NCBI GenBank assembly: GCA_027297485.1
Contig: JAPUHZ010000262.1
Location: forward strand, 1-12,524
Reading direction: 5' to 3'
Length of the DNA: 12,524 nt
From: Deltaproteobacteria bacterium
GTDB lineage: Bacteria > Desulfobacterota_B > Binatia > UBA9968
The stretch's first letter is position 1; each line of letters starts with the position of its first letter. Both the position numbers and the translations under genes were made by a program. Below the pieces are notes generated by a model that saw only the letters and a list, made by a program, of their open reading frames with translations, ran no database searches and was not told the DNA's origin. Shown piece by piece: positions 1 to 6,997 of the stretch.

Positions 1-2649
1 TTCTCGAACTACACCTGGCACGGTGATCAGGCTCCAGGCCACCCCTGGGTCCATGGGCTGCAAACCTCAGACTGCGACTTCAACGACTTGCGATCCTCCA
101 AGCTTATCATCATGGACGGGAAAAACCTGGTCGAGAACAAACTTACCGACTCCCACTGGTTCATCGAGTGCATGGAGCGTGGCGCAAAAATCGTTGTCAT
201 CAGCCCCGAGTATGGCCCGCCTTCCACCAAGGCCGACTATTGGATCCCCATCCGGCCTCAGACCGATGCGGCGCTTTGGCTTGGCGTCACCAAACTCATG
301 ATCGATAACAAATGGTATGATGAGACCTTTGTGAAGCGCTTCACTGATTTTCCACTTCTCGTGCGTACCGATACGCTCAAACGCCTACATGCCAACGAGG
401 TCTTTTCCAACTACAAGACGGATCTCTCACCTGACGGCCCTTCAATGAAAATACAAGGGCTCACCAAGGAGCAGCATGCCAAGCTCGGCGACTTCGTCAT
501 TTGGGATGTGAAAAAGAAGGGCCCAGCTGCGCTGACGCGCGATGACGTAGGCGAGACGATGGCCGGCAAAGGTTTGGAGCCGGCCCTGACAGGCACCTTC
601 AAAATCAAACTGGTAGACGGTAAGGAGGTTGAGGTCTCCACCCTATGGACCCTTTATCAGACCCATCTCAAAGATTACGATCTCGACACCGTGGCGGAGA
701 TCACCCATGCGCCGAAGAAACTCATCGGACAACTTGCCAAGGATATCGCAACCATGAAGCCGGTCGCGATCCACCAAGGGGAGGGCATTAATCATTGGTT
801 CCACGCAACCGAAATGAACCGCGCCTCGTATCTGCCGTTGATGCTGACCGGCAATATCGGTCAGCCGGGTGCGGGAGGTCACACATGGGCCGGCAACTAT
901 AAGGCCGCTCTCTTTCAAGGTTCGCCCTGGACCGGTCCAGGCTTCAAGGGATGGGTCGCTGAGGATCCATTCGACATCAATCTCGATCCCAATGCGCCGG
1001 GTAAAGCCATCAAGGCGCATGCCTACACCAAAGGCGAGGAGCCCGCGTATTGGAACCACGGTGACCAGGCGTTGATCGTCAACACTCCCAAGTTCGGCCG
1101 CAAGAATTTCACCGGGGAAACCCACATGCCGACTCCGACCAAGGCGATCATCTTCAACAACGTGAATCTCATCAACAACGCCAAGTGGGCCTACGGCATG
1201 ATCAAGAACGTCAACCCGAATGTCGAGATGATCGTCTCGGTGGATATCCAGATGACCGCCTCGATCGAGTACGCGGACATCGCCCTGCCCGCGAACTCAT
1301 GGCTGGAATTCGAGGGGCTTGAGATCACTGCAAGCTGCTCGAATCCGTTCCTACAGATCTGGAAAGGCGGTATCCCACCGGTGTTCGACAGCAAAGACGA
1401 TCTTGTGATCATCGCAGGAATCGCCAACGCCCTGGCAGACGTAACCGGCGATCAACGGTTCCGGGATTACTTCGCCTTTGCCGCCCCTGAGAAACGAGGC
1501 ATTTACATCCAACGGCTCCTCGACACCTGCACTACCACGAGGGGCTACAAGCTCAAAGACATCATGGCAGGGAAGCACGGCCCCGCGGGCGGCTGTCTCC
1601 TGAACTTCCGCACCTACCCACGCATTCCGTTCTACGAGCAGGTTCATGACAGTGAGCCATTTCATACAGATACCGGTCGCCTCCACGCTTATGCCGACGT
1701 GCCCGAGGCGATCGAATATGGGGAAAACTTCATCGTACACCGCGAAGGGCCGGAGGCGACACCTTACCTGCCGAATGTCATCGTCAGCTCCAACCCGTTG
1801 ATCCGCCCGGAGGACTACGGCATCTCGATCACGGCCGAGCACTGGGACGAGCGGACCATCCGCAACATCAAGATGCCATGGAGCCAAGTAAAGGAAACCA
1901 AGAACTTTCTGTGGGAAAAAGGATTTCAGTTCTACTGCCTGACCCCGAAGACCAGGCACCGGGTGCACAGTAGCTGGTCCAACGTGGATTGGCACATGCT
2001 CTACGACTCGAATTTCGGCGATCCGTATCGGCTGGACAAGCGTGCCCCCTGTGTCGGCGAGCATCAACTTCATATGAACCCGAAAGTAGCACGGGATCTA
2101 GGGATCAACGACGGCGATTACGTTTACGTAGACGCCAATCCGGCGGATCGGCCCTACTTGGGCGCGAAGCCCAACGATCCTTTCTACCGCGTCTCCCGTT
2201 GCATGCTGAGGGTGAAGTACAACCACGCGTATCCCTACAATATCGTCATGATGAAGCACGCGCCGTTCATCGCCACAGAGAAGAGTGTCAAGGCGCACGA
2301 AACACGTCCGGACGGCCGCGCTCTCTCCGAGAACACCGGCTACCAGGCCAACTTGCGGTACGGTTCCCAACAATCAGTCACGCGCAACTGGCACATGCCC
2401 ATGCACCAGACCGACACGCTCTTTCACAAGGCCAAGGTCTTCATGGGATTCATCTTCGGCGGCGAGGCGGACAACCACGCAATCAACACAGTCCCAAAAG
2501 AGACTCTCGTACGCATCACAAAAGCGGAGGACGGAGGGATGGGAGGAAAGGGGATCTGGAAACCCGCGACGACCGGCTTTACTCCGGACAATGAGAGCGA
2601 TTTTATGAAGCGTTACCTTGCCGGCGATTTAACGAAGGTTAGAGAATAA
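1..2649 (+). CDS. Molybdopterin oxidoreductase alpha subunit, Nar/Nxr type (5' truncated)
   Basis: This is the catalytic Mo-bis-MGD subunit of a type II DMSO-reductase-family enzyme. The frame is open from base 1, so the ATG at 88 is internal. About 882 residues are visible; NxrA and NarG usually have about 1150-1250, so roughly the first quarter is missing, including the N-terminal Fe-S motif and any Tat signal. The start of the fragment (YTWHGDQAPGHP) aligns with the NarG segment YDWYCDLPPASP, so Asp9 of the fragment probably corresponds to the Mo-ligating Asp. Residues 262-266 (GINHW) match NarG GLNHW, followed by a GNIGQPGAGG cofactor-binding stretch. The C-terminal third (LTPKTRHRVHSSWSN, ARDLGINDGDYV) is the molydopterin dinucleotide-binding domain. 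The clade looks closest to nitrite oxidoreductase and its relatives, but nitrate, chlorate, selenate or hydrocarbon substrates are possible. It heads the visible part of an operon with the beta subunit and chaperone. Family assignment is secure; substrate and direction are not. Confidence 0.93.
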   Translation, partial: FSNYTWHGDQAPGHPWVHGLQTSDCDFNDLRSSKLIIMDGKNLVENKLTDSHWFIECMERGAKIVVISPEYGPPSTKADYWIPIRPQTDAALWLGVTKLMIDNKWYDETFVKRFTDFPLLVRTDTLKRLHANEVFSNYKTDLSPDGPSMKIQGLTKEQHAKLGDFVIWDVKKKGPAALTRDDVGETMAGKGLEPALTGTFKIKLVDGKEVEVSTLWTLYQTHLKDYDLDTVAEITHAPKKLIGQLAKDIATMKPVAIHQGEGINHWFHATEMNRASYLPLMLTGNIGQPGAGGHTWAGNYKAALFQGSPWTGPGFKGWVAEDPFDINLDPNAPGKAIKAHAYTKGEEPAYWNHGDQALIVNTPKFGRKNFTGETHMPTPTKAIIFNNVNLINNAKWAYGMIKNVNPNVEMIVSVDIQMTASIEYADIALPANSWLEFEGLEITASCSNPFLQIWKGGIPPVFDSKDDLVIIAGIANALADVTGDQRFRDYFAFAAPEKRGIYIQRLLDTCTTTRGYKLKDIMAGKHGPAGGCLLNFRTYPRIPFYEQVHDSEPFHTDTGRLHAYADVPEAIEYGENFIVHREGPEATPYLPNVIVSSNPLIRPEDYGISITAEHWDERTIRNIKMPWSQVKETKNFLWEKGFQFYCLTPKTRHRVHSSWSNVDWHMLYDSNFGDPYRLDKRAPCVGEHQLHMNPKVARDLGINDGDYVYVDANPADRPYLGAKPNDPFYRVSRCMLRVKYNHAYPYNIVMMKHAPFIATEKSVKAHETRPDGRALSENTGYQANLRYGSQQSVTRNWHMPMHQTDTLFHKAKVFMGFIFGGEADNHAINTVPKETLVRITKAEDGGMGGKGIWKPATTGFTPDNESDFMKRYLAGDLTKVRE

Positions 2650-2666
2650 CATGACGAGAGGGCGAA

Positions 2667-2715
2667 TCGTTCGAGCTGTTCAAAACTACTGGAAGGATTT
2701 AAACGGCTTGGACGG
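2667..2715 (+). repeat. Imperfect inverted repeat (hairpin) between alpha and small-protein genes
   Basis: Bases 2667-2684 can pair with 2698-2715. Within the 18-base stem there is one C-A mismatch and four G-U-type pairs; the loop is 13 bases. The following bases 2714-2723 form a perfect 10-base palindrome, GGCTTAAGCC. No T-run follows, so it does not look like a terminator. It fills most of the 95-base gap between the alpha stop codon and the next gene. It may be an RNA processing or stability element, or a dispersed intergenic repeat. Confidence 0.6.
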
Positions 2716-2744
2716 CTTAAGCCTGAGACGAGAGGAGAGAGACA

Positions 2745-3092
2745 ATGCCCTATAAAGATCCTGATCCGACCGATCCTAATATTCTGGTGGGAGTCATGCT
2801 GCCGGCGGGGGCGGAGACGCAGCGCGAAATGGCCTATGTCTTCGCTGAAGAGTTCGCGCGCATGGGGCACGACCGGAAAAGCCTCCTCGGCCTTTTCCAA
2901 AACCCCTTTTACGCCGGCGCACACGGCGCGTACCGCGACCTGGGCAAAGAAGAGATTCTATCCATCATCGACGAGTGCCTCAGTGCATGGGGCCGCGTCA
3001 AATTTTCCATTTCAGATTTTAGATCGCCGAGTGACACGAGAGGAATCGAAAACCGCAAACCCAAAATCCCAAATGGAGAAGGGGAGCAGTAA
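2745..3092 (+). CDS. Small conserved-looking protein between alpha and beta subunits, function unknown
   Basis: This 115-residue soluble protein has no membrane segment, signal peptide or cysteine-rich metal site; its only cysteine is in IIDECLSAWG. The start at 2745 is supported by AGGAG at 2733-2737, seven bases upstream. The body (residues 1-86) has a compact helical look with motifs such as DPTDPNILVGV, REMAYVFAEEFARMG, QNPFYAGAHGAYRDLG and a final CLSAWGRV. I have the impression of similar small proteins near molybdoenzymes in environmental genomes but cannot name a characterised family. Residues 87-115 are different in character, basic and polar, and are encoded by a long imperfect hairpin, so the tail may be a late addition. 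The stop codon lies two bases before the beta start codon, so translation is probably coupled. A role as an accessory or assembly protein is inference from position only. Confidence 0.8.
   Translation: MPYKDPDPTDPNILVGVMLPAGAETQREMAYVFAEEFARMGHDRKSLLGLFQNPFYAGAHGAYRDLGKEEILSIIDECLSAWGRVKFSISDFRSPSDTRGIENRKPKIPNGEGEQ
3003..3080 (+). repeat. Imperfect inverted repeat overlapping the 3' end of the small gene
   Basis: Bases 3003-3024 pair with 3059-3080: 18 of 22 positions match or form a G-U pair, including the arms CCATTT/AAATGG and GATTTT/AAAATC. The loop is 34 bases. The arms resemble the A/T-rich dispersed intergenic repeats of many environmental Proteobacteria-like genomes (recollection, not a search). 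It encodes residues 87-115 of the small protein and ends just before the beta ribosome-binding site (GGGGAG at 3081-3086). Confidence 0.65.
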
Positions 3093-3094
3093 CT

Positions 3095-4360
3095 ATGCCC
3101 AAAGTTCACAACTGGCAGATCGGCCGCGAGATGACATTCCCCTACGAGGCAACTTACCCGCGCCGTCAGTTCGCCTTCGTCTTTAACATCAACCGCTGCA
3201 TCGCGTGTCAGAGTTGCACCATGGCCTGTAAGTCCACCTGGACTTTCAATAAAGGTCAAGAACAGATGTGGTGGGCCAATGTGGAGACGAAACCCTACGG
3301 AGGATACCCCCAGTTTTGGGATATGAAAATCCTGGAACTCCTGGAGAAGGCAAATCCCGGAAAGCAGAACTGGTCGGGCAAGACCTCTAAAGATTCAAAG
3401 CAACCATATGGCCAATTCAATGGTCAAACGATCTTCGAATCGCAAAACATGCTTACGCCCGACAGCGCCCGGGTACTCGGCTACCTGCCCACCGACGAGG
3501 AGTGGAACTCACCGAACATTTACGAGGATAATCCGGTAGGCAAAAATGGAGTGCCGAATCAATTCGACAAAACCGGCGTCGAACTGCCTGTGCATAAGAC
3601 CTGGTTTTTCTATCTGGCGCGGATTTGCAACCACTGCAGTTATCCCGCCTGCCTCGCTTCCTGTCCGCGCAAGGCGATCTATAAACGTCCCGAGGACGGC
3701 ATCGTTCTCATCGATCAGAAAGAATGCCGTGGTTATCGCAAGTGCGTTGAGGCGTGTCCCTATAAGAAAAGCATGTATCGTGGCAACACGCGGATTTCGG
3801 AAAAGTGTGTCGCCTGCTACCCGCGCATAGAGGGAAAAGATCCGGAGAGCGGTGGACAGCCCATGGAGACGCGCTGCATGGCGGCCTGCATCGGGCAGAT
3901 CCGCATGCAAGGACTGGTCAAGATGAACCGGAACGGAACCTGGACCGAGGACCGTTACCATCCGCTTTACTACCTTGTACACGTGGCCAAGGTAGCGCTT
4001 CCTCTTTACCCGCAGTTCGGCACGGAGCCCAACGGGTACTACATTCCTCCCCGCTGGGTGCCGCGAGACTACCTGAGGCAAATGTTCGGCCCGGGTGTGG
4101 ATGAGGCGATTGACCGATACGCCTATCCGGACCGCGAGCTATTGGCAGTGCTCCAGCTATTCAGGCGCTCCAACCGGATCATCTTTCGCTATGAAATCAA
4201 AGAGGGGCCGAAGGTCTACGAGGCGAGGCTCCGGGGCAGGAAGATCACCGTGTATAATGACACGGTCATTGCTTATGGCCAGGACGACAAGGAGATTTTC
4301 CGTACCAACGTCGAGGAGCCTCTCCATGTACGCCCGGCCGAACATGCGAATTCGATATGA
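3095..4360 (+). CDS. nxrB: Iron-sulfur beta subunit, NxrB/NarH type
   Basis: This is the electron-transfer subunit that carries electrons between the Mo site of alpha and a haem or carrier partner. The 421 residues are near the NxrB length of about 430 and shorter than NarH. Four clusters can be read from cysteines: C35/C38/C41/C45; C178/C181/C186/C190; C211-x2-Tyr214-x2-C217-x3-C221, where Tyr replaces a cysteine as expected for a [3Fe-4S] site; and C238/C241/C261/C265. The sequences MWWANVETKPYGGYPQF, IYKRPEDGIVLIDQK and the ending EEPLHVRPAEHAN closely resemble Nitrospira NxrB as I remember it. There is no signal peptide, so any export would ride on the alpha subunit. GGGGAG at 3081-3086 supports the start. 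Unlike my recollection of Nitrospira NxrB, which has Asp in the fourth position of the first motif, this protein keeps Cys45 as NarH does. The family is certain; whether it works as nitrite oxidase or nitrate reductase is not, so the symbol means nxrB-like. Confidence 0.93.
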   Translation: MPKVHNWQIGREMTFPYEATYPRRQFAFVFNINRCIACQSCTMACKSTWTFNKGQEQMWWANVETKPYGGYPQFWDMKILELLEKANPGKQNWSGKTSKDSKQPYGQFNGQTIFESQNMLTPDSARVLGYLPTDEEWNSPNIYEDNPVGKNGVPNQFDKTGVELPVHKTWFFYLARICNHCSYPACLASCPRKAIYKRPEDGIVLIDQKECRGYRKCVEACPYKKSMYRGNTRISEKCVACYPRIEGKDPESGGQPMETRCMAACIGQIRMQGLVKMNRNGTWTEDRYHPLYYLVHVAKVALPLYPQFGTEPNGYYIPPRWVPRDYLRQMFGPGVDEAIDRYAYPDRELLAVLQLFRRSNRIIFRYEIKEGPKVYEARLRGRKITVYNDTVIAYGQDDKEIFRTNVEEPLHVRPAEHANSI

Positions 4361-4362
4361 AA

Positions 4363-4441
4363 AGGCAAAAGGCAACAGGCAGGTGTCAACAAGCTCGCTC
4401 TCTATCCCCTTCTATTGCCTCCTGCCTAATGCCTGGTGCCT
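4363..4441 (+). repeat. Imperfect inverted repeat between beta and chaperone genes
   Basis: Bases 4363-4383 (AGGCAAAAGGCAACAGGCAGG, given here as repeated AGGCA units) are the reverse complement of 4421-4441 at 17 of 21 positions. Each arm consists of three GGCA/TGCC units, so the arms are also internally repetitive. The loop is 37 bases and no T-run follows. It fills most of the 110-base gap between the beta stop codon and the chaperone's ribosome-binding site. Confidence 0.65.
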
Positions 4442-4470
4442 ATAAGTCGCGGATAGCTAAGGAGGAGGTC

Positions 4471-5274
4471 ATGATGGAAACTGAAACTCCGGCAAATGAC
4501 CAAGAGGTCAGCGCAGTAGACTTGGCTCTTTGCCGGGCAACTCTTTATAGTGCTCTGGCCCTAGGTTTTCGGCCGCCCACGGAGGAGACGATAGCCCGCC
4601 TGACCTCTGAAAAGAATGTCGAGGCTTTGGCAGAGGCCGCAGCTATTCTTGATCCAAATGGGGAGGAGAACCTCGCGTCGGCGGCACGAGGCCCCGGTGC
4701 AGTAAAGCCGTTGAGCGCGGGTGAACTCTCAGAGTCGTTCCAACGATTTTTCGGCCATACGGCACAGGGAGCGGCTCCGCCCTATGAAACCGAGTATGGC
4801 ACCGAAGGGCTCTTCCAACAGCCCCAGGAGATGGGCGACCTAATGGGTTTTTACCAGGCCTTTGGGCTTAAATTAAAGACCGAAGTGCATGAGAGAGCGG
4901 ACCACGTTAGTTGCGAGTGTGAATTTTTGTGTTTTCTAGCGCTCAAGGAAGCCTATGCCCTGGAACATGGGGATGCGCCCATGCTCGAAGAGACCCGGAA
5001 GGCCACACGGCTCTTTTTGCGAGATCACCTGGGTCACTTCGTCCCCGCCTTCACCAAAAGGATGGCACGGGAAGATCGAGGCGGCTTTTACGGCGCGCTT
5101 GCGAATCTTTGCTATAGATTAGTTACCCAAGACTGCGCGCTCTTCGGCGTGCCACTGGGCCCGCAAAGCTTGAGCCTCCGCCCGGCTACCGACGACCGGG
5201 TTCCAATGGCCTGCGGCAGCGGCGCTGAATGCGTGGCTATGCCCGGTGCCTGCAGCCCGGAAGATTTAGAGTAA
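4471..5274 (+). CDS. TorD/NarJ-family molybdoenzyme assembly chaperone
   Basis: This cytoplasmic chaperone should bind the apo-alpha subunit and hold it for cofactor insertion, and for export if there is any. The start is set by a strong AAGGAGGAGG immediately upstream (4459-4468) and gives 267 residues; the frame is open back to 4357 but that stretch is the intergenic repeat. A second ATG at 4474 is nearly as well placed. The mostly helical protein carries the family signature in the middle: YETEYG, FQQPQEMGDLMGFYQAFGL, ERADHVSCECEFLCFLALKEAYAL, then the helix with LRDHLGHFVPAF. The tail is unusual: CGSGAECVAMPGAC near the C-terminus gives three cysteines in a short Gly/Ala-rich stretch, possibly a metal or redox site. 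Its position after the beta gene matches the alpha-beta-chaperone order in related operons. Its partner is almost certainly the alpha subunit encoded upstream. Confidence 0.88.
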   Translation: MMETETPANDQEVSAVDLALCRATLYSALALGFRPPTEETIARLTSEKNVEALAEAAAILDPNGEENLASAARGPGAVKPLSAGELSESFQRFFGHTAQGAAPPYETEYGTEGLFQQPQEMGDLMGFYQAFGLKLKTEVHERADHVSCECEFLCFLALKEAYALEHGDAPMLEETRKATRLFLRDHLGHFVPAFTKRMAREDRGGFYGALANLCYRLVTQDCALFGVPLGPQSLSLRPATDDRVPMACGSGAECVAMPGACSPEDLE

Positions 5275-5276
5275 GC

Positions 5277-6212
5277 ATGGTTACTGAGATTCTGCGTTAT
5301 GATCCTCGCTTTTTGGAAGAGGCCGTATTCCTCTCTTTTAGAGGACATCCAAAGGCCTTGGCTTTTCAAACAGAACGTGACCGCCTGTATGAGATTCCTG
5401 ATACGGACGATCGTGAGAAGGCATTTCAAGAATTGAACGTGAGGTGGTTTGACCATCTCGGATTGGCTAAACCGATTGAAACGGCAGTCCATGAACAGCC
5501 TCTTATTTCTTCAGGCGTAAAATGGTGTGTCGTTGCTTGCGCAGCAGGAAAGGGAGAAGAAGGGGCCGAGCTTTTCGTCAACCCTGAAGACACTCTGGAG
5601 GATAAACAACGACGCACCGTGCGCATCCTCCTGAGACCCGAATCACTGCTTACCCCCGAGATCCTACTAACATTCTTGCGCCACGAACTGTTCCACATCA
5701 TGGATATGCTCGATCCACTGTTCGGCTACGAACCCGCCTTACCGGCGGCAGAGAGTGGGCCTACCTACGACCGATTGCTTCAGGCCCGCTACCGGGTCCT
5801 GTGGGACTCATCGATAGATGGCCGCATGGTGCGGCGTCGATGGGCTCCGGAGTCCATCCGGGCAGAGCGCCTCGATGAATTTTCCCGCGCCTTTCCCATG
5901 TTGGAGAAAGAGATTCCGCGTATGTTCAGCCACTTCTTTGACCAAGAGCCACACACTCACGCTGAGCTTATTTCCTTTGCCTGTAACCCCAGGGCAGCCT
6001 TAGGACTCTCACCTGAGACTCCCCAGCCGGGCAGCCGTTGCCCTCTCTGTGGCTTTCCAACTCATTCCTTCAGACCGGAGCCAGAACGTTTGGGAACCGA
6101 GACAATCGCCCGTATCAATCGGGACTTTCCTCGCTGGCATCCCTTCAACGGCTTGTGCTTACAGTGCGCAGACCTTTACCAGGCCCGTACGGCTATTGCA
6201 TCCATGCCCTGA
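5277..6212 (+). CDS. HExxH-motif protein with C-terminal zinc ribbon, function unknown
   Basis: I do not recognise a characterised family. The protein has 311 residues from the ATG at 5277, two bases after the chaperone stop; an in-frame ATG at 5229 would overlap the chaperone by 46 bases and is less likely. Residues 136-140 are HELFH, a zinc-protease-type motif, in the context LRHELFHIMDMLDPLFGYEP. H226-T-H228-A-E230 further on could supply a third metal ligand, as in gluzincins. The C-terminus has a zinc ribbon: C255-P-L-C258 and C294-L-Q-C297. There is no signal peptide or membrane helix, so it should be cytoplasmic. Being the last gene of a molybdoenzyme operon and coupled to the chaperone, it could be a maturation or quality-control protease for the enzyme, but that is inference. 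It could also be a non-proteolytic metal-binding protein. Confidence 0.8.
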   Translation: MVTEILRYDPRFLEEAVFLSFRGHPKALAFQTERDRLYEIPDTDDREKAFQELNVRWFDHLGLAKPIETAVHEQPLISSGVKWCVVACAAGKGEEGAELFVNPEDTLEDKQRRTVRILLRPESLLTPEILLTFLRHELFHIMDMLDPLFGYEPALPAAESGPTYDRLLQARYRVLWDSSIDGRMVRRRWAPESIRAERLDEFSRAFPMLEKEIPRMFSHFFDQEPHTHAELISFACNPRAALGLSPETPQPGSRCPLCGFPTHSFRPEPERLGTETIARINRDFPRWHPFNGLCLQCADLYQARTAIASMP

Positions 6213-6288
6213 AGTGGAAAGTGTAACGGCATGCAGTCCAATAATCCTACAGCGCTATTACCGCGCCGAGGGGTTCTGGGAGGTTTCG

Positions 6289-6327
6289 AAAAACGGAGGA
6301 GGGCCGAATCTAGACTCAGCTTCCCTC
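6289..6327 (-). terminator. Possible rho-independent terminator of the ferritin-like gene
   Basis: On the minus strand, just past the stop codon, GAGGG (6327-6323) can pair with CCCTC (6303-6299). An inner CTGA/TCGG stem lies in the loop. Five T residues follow (6293-6289). The stem is short and the T-run is separated from it by five bases, so this is a weak call. Confidence 0.3.
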
Positions 6328-6334
6328 ACTAGTG

Positions 6335-6853
6335 TTATGCTTCTTTTAACTTCTGGCGGAGAAACTCCAGGATCTCAACATGCTTTTCTGAGTCACGGAT
6401 CATTGACTGTATGAGAAGGACAAAGAGACCACGATAGTAACCCTTGCTTACTTTTATTAGCTTCTTATATTCTTTTATCCCTTCCTTCTCCAGGTGAATG
6501 AAACTCTCGGTTAGGCCCATTAGCTCTTCTTTTTCCTCTCCCAAGTCCGCAAGGCCGTGGATGGCAGACTCCGGCCTGGTCCAGGTGAGGTCACCCTTGA
6601 GGGTCGAGACCATGGCATGGGTTACCGTATGGTGCTTTTCCTCATCGGAAATAATCATTTTGAGGAGGAATTTGATAAGAGGATTCTTGGACTTCTCGGC
6701 GATCTCCTTATAGCGTTGGACAAATTCCCTCTCCCCACCCTCATGGGCCTCAAATTGCTTCACTAACAGTTCTGATTCTGATATCTCTGGACAGCCCGAC
6801 TCCAGCCCATAAACCTGATAATAATCAGCAATAGGAATAGGAATTTTCTCCAT
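6335..6853 (-). CDS. Ferritin-like (rubrerythrin-type) di-iron-fold protein
   Basis: This 172-residue four-helix protein is probably involved in iron handling or peroxide/oxygen stress. The start is the ATG at 6853-6851, which has AGGAG seven bases upstream. The longer frame from 6883 begins almost at the predicted transcription start of the sigma-54 promoter and is rejected. Two duplicated halves are visible. The first has E35-A-H-E38 and the metal motif E71-E-K-H74. The second has E122-K-E124-G-I-K-E128 and D154-S-E-K-H158, where Ser155 replaces the Glu of a second ExxH. The second half may therefore bind metal incompletely. There is no C-terminal rubredoxin domain with CxxC pairs, unlike classical rubrerythrin. 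It is divergent from pfp and lies next to genes for oxygen-sensitive enzymes, which fits a protective role. The fold is fairly sure; the activity is inferred. Confidence 0.85.
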   Translation of the reverse strand: MEKIPIPIADYYQVYGLESGCPEISESELLVKQFEAHEGGEREFVQRYKEIAEKSKNPLIKFLLKMIISDEEKHHTVTHAMVSTLKGDLTWTRPESAIHGLADLGEEKEELMGLTESFIHLEKEGIKEYKKLIKVSKGYYRGLFVLLIQSMIRDSEKHVEILEFLRQKLKEA

Positions 6854-6891
6854 GACATTGCTCCTTTCTCTCACCATCGACAAGCTTTAAA

Positions 6892-6908
6892 CGCAAAGGA
6901 CGTGCCAA
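6892..6908 (-). promoter_or_regulatory. Sigma-54 (-24/-12) promoter of the ferritin-like gene
   Basis: Read on the minus strand, the sequence is TTGGCACGTCCTTTGCG. It has the sigma-54 consensus TGGCACG-N4-TTGC with exactly ten bases between the GG and the GC. Transcription should begin near 6881, giving a leader of about 28 bases before the ATG at 6853, which includes the AGGAG ribosome-binding site. Such promoters need an ATP-dependent enhancer-binding activator. Confidence 0.85.
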
Positions 6909-6943
6909 GAAAAAAATAAAGAAAATAAGAGGCCTCTGGAAAG

Positions 6944-6997
6944 AAAAACTCCGAGAATTAGGAATATTCACCAATTCTCTTCTTAGTTTTGAGAAGG
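6944..6997. repeat. Copy A of a 54-base intergenic repeat, candidate activator site
   Basis: It matches 9872-9925 at 46 of 54 positions without gaps. It holds the palindrome GAATATTC (6962-6969) and the hairpin CTTCTTA-GTTT-TGAGAAG (6979-6996). It ends about 35 bases upstream of the -24 box of the minus-strand sigma-54 promoter, roughly -63 to -116 from the expected start, which is a usual place for an enhancer-binding-protein site. It also lies upstream of pfp and could act on that gene. Confidence 0.75.

Noticed and set aside
1351..2073. A 240-codon open frame on the minus strand within the alpha gene, and similar long antisense frames elsewhere (643-1125, 3509-4081, 8215-8802).
   Set aside because: They lie opposite clearly conserved coding sequence and encode no recognisable motifs; they are shadows of GC-rich codon use.
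4357..4470. Upstream extension of the chaperone frame overlapping the end of the beta gene.
   Set aside because: It would translate the inverted repeat and has no ribosome-binding site, whereas 4471 has a strong one.
5229..5276. Upstream start of the HExxH protein inside the chaperone gene.
   Set aside because: It overlaps the chaperone by 46 bases, and the ATG at 5277 directly follows the chaperone stop.
6049..6414. A 121-codon + strand frame across the end of the HExxH gene and the end of the ferritin-like gene.
   Set aside because: It overlaps two better-supported genes in other frames and has no ribosome-binding site or recognisable motif.
6854..6883. Ten-codon N-terminal extension of the ferritin-like gene starting at 6883.
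   Set aside because: The predicted sigma-54 transcript starts near 6881, so this ATG would be at or before the RNA end, and the ATG at 6853 has a good AGGAG site.
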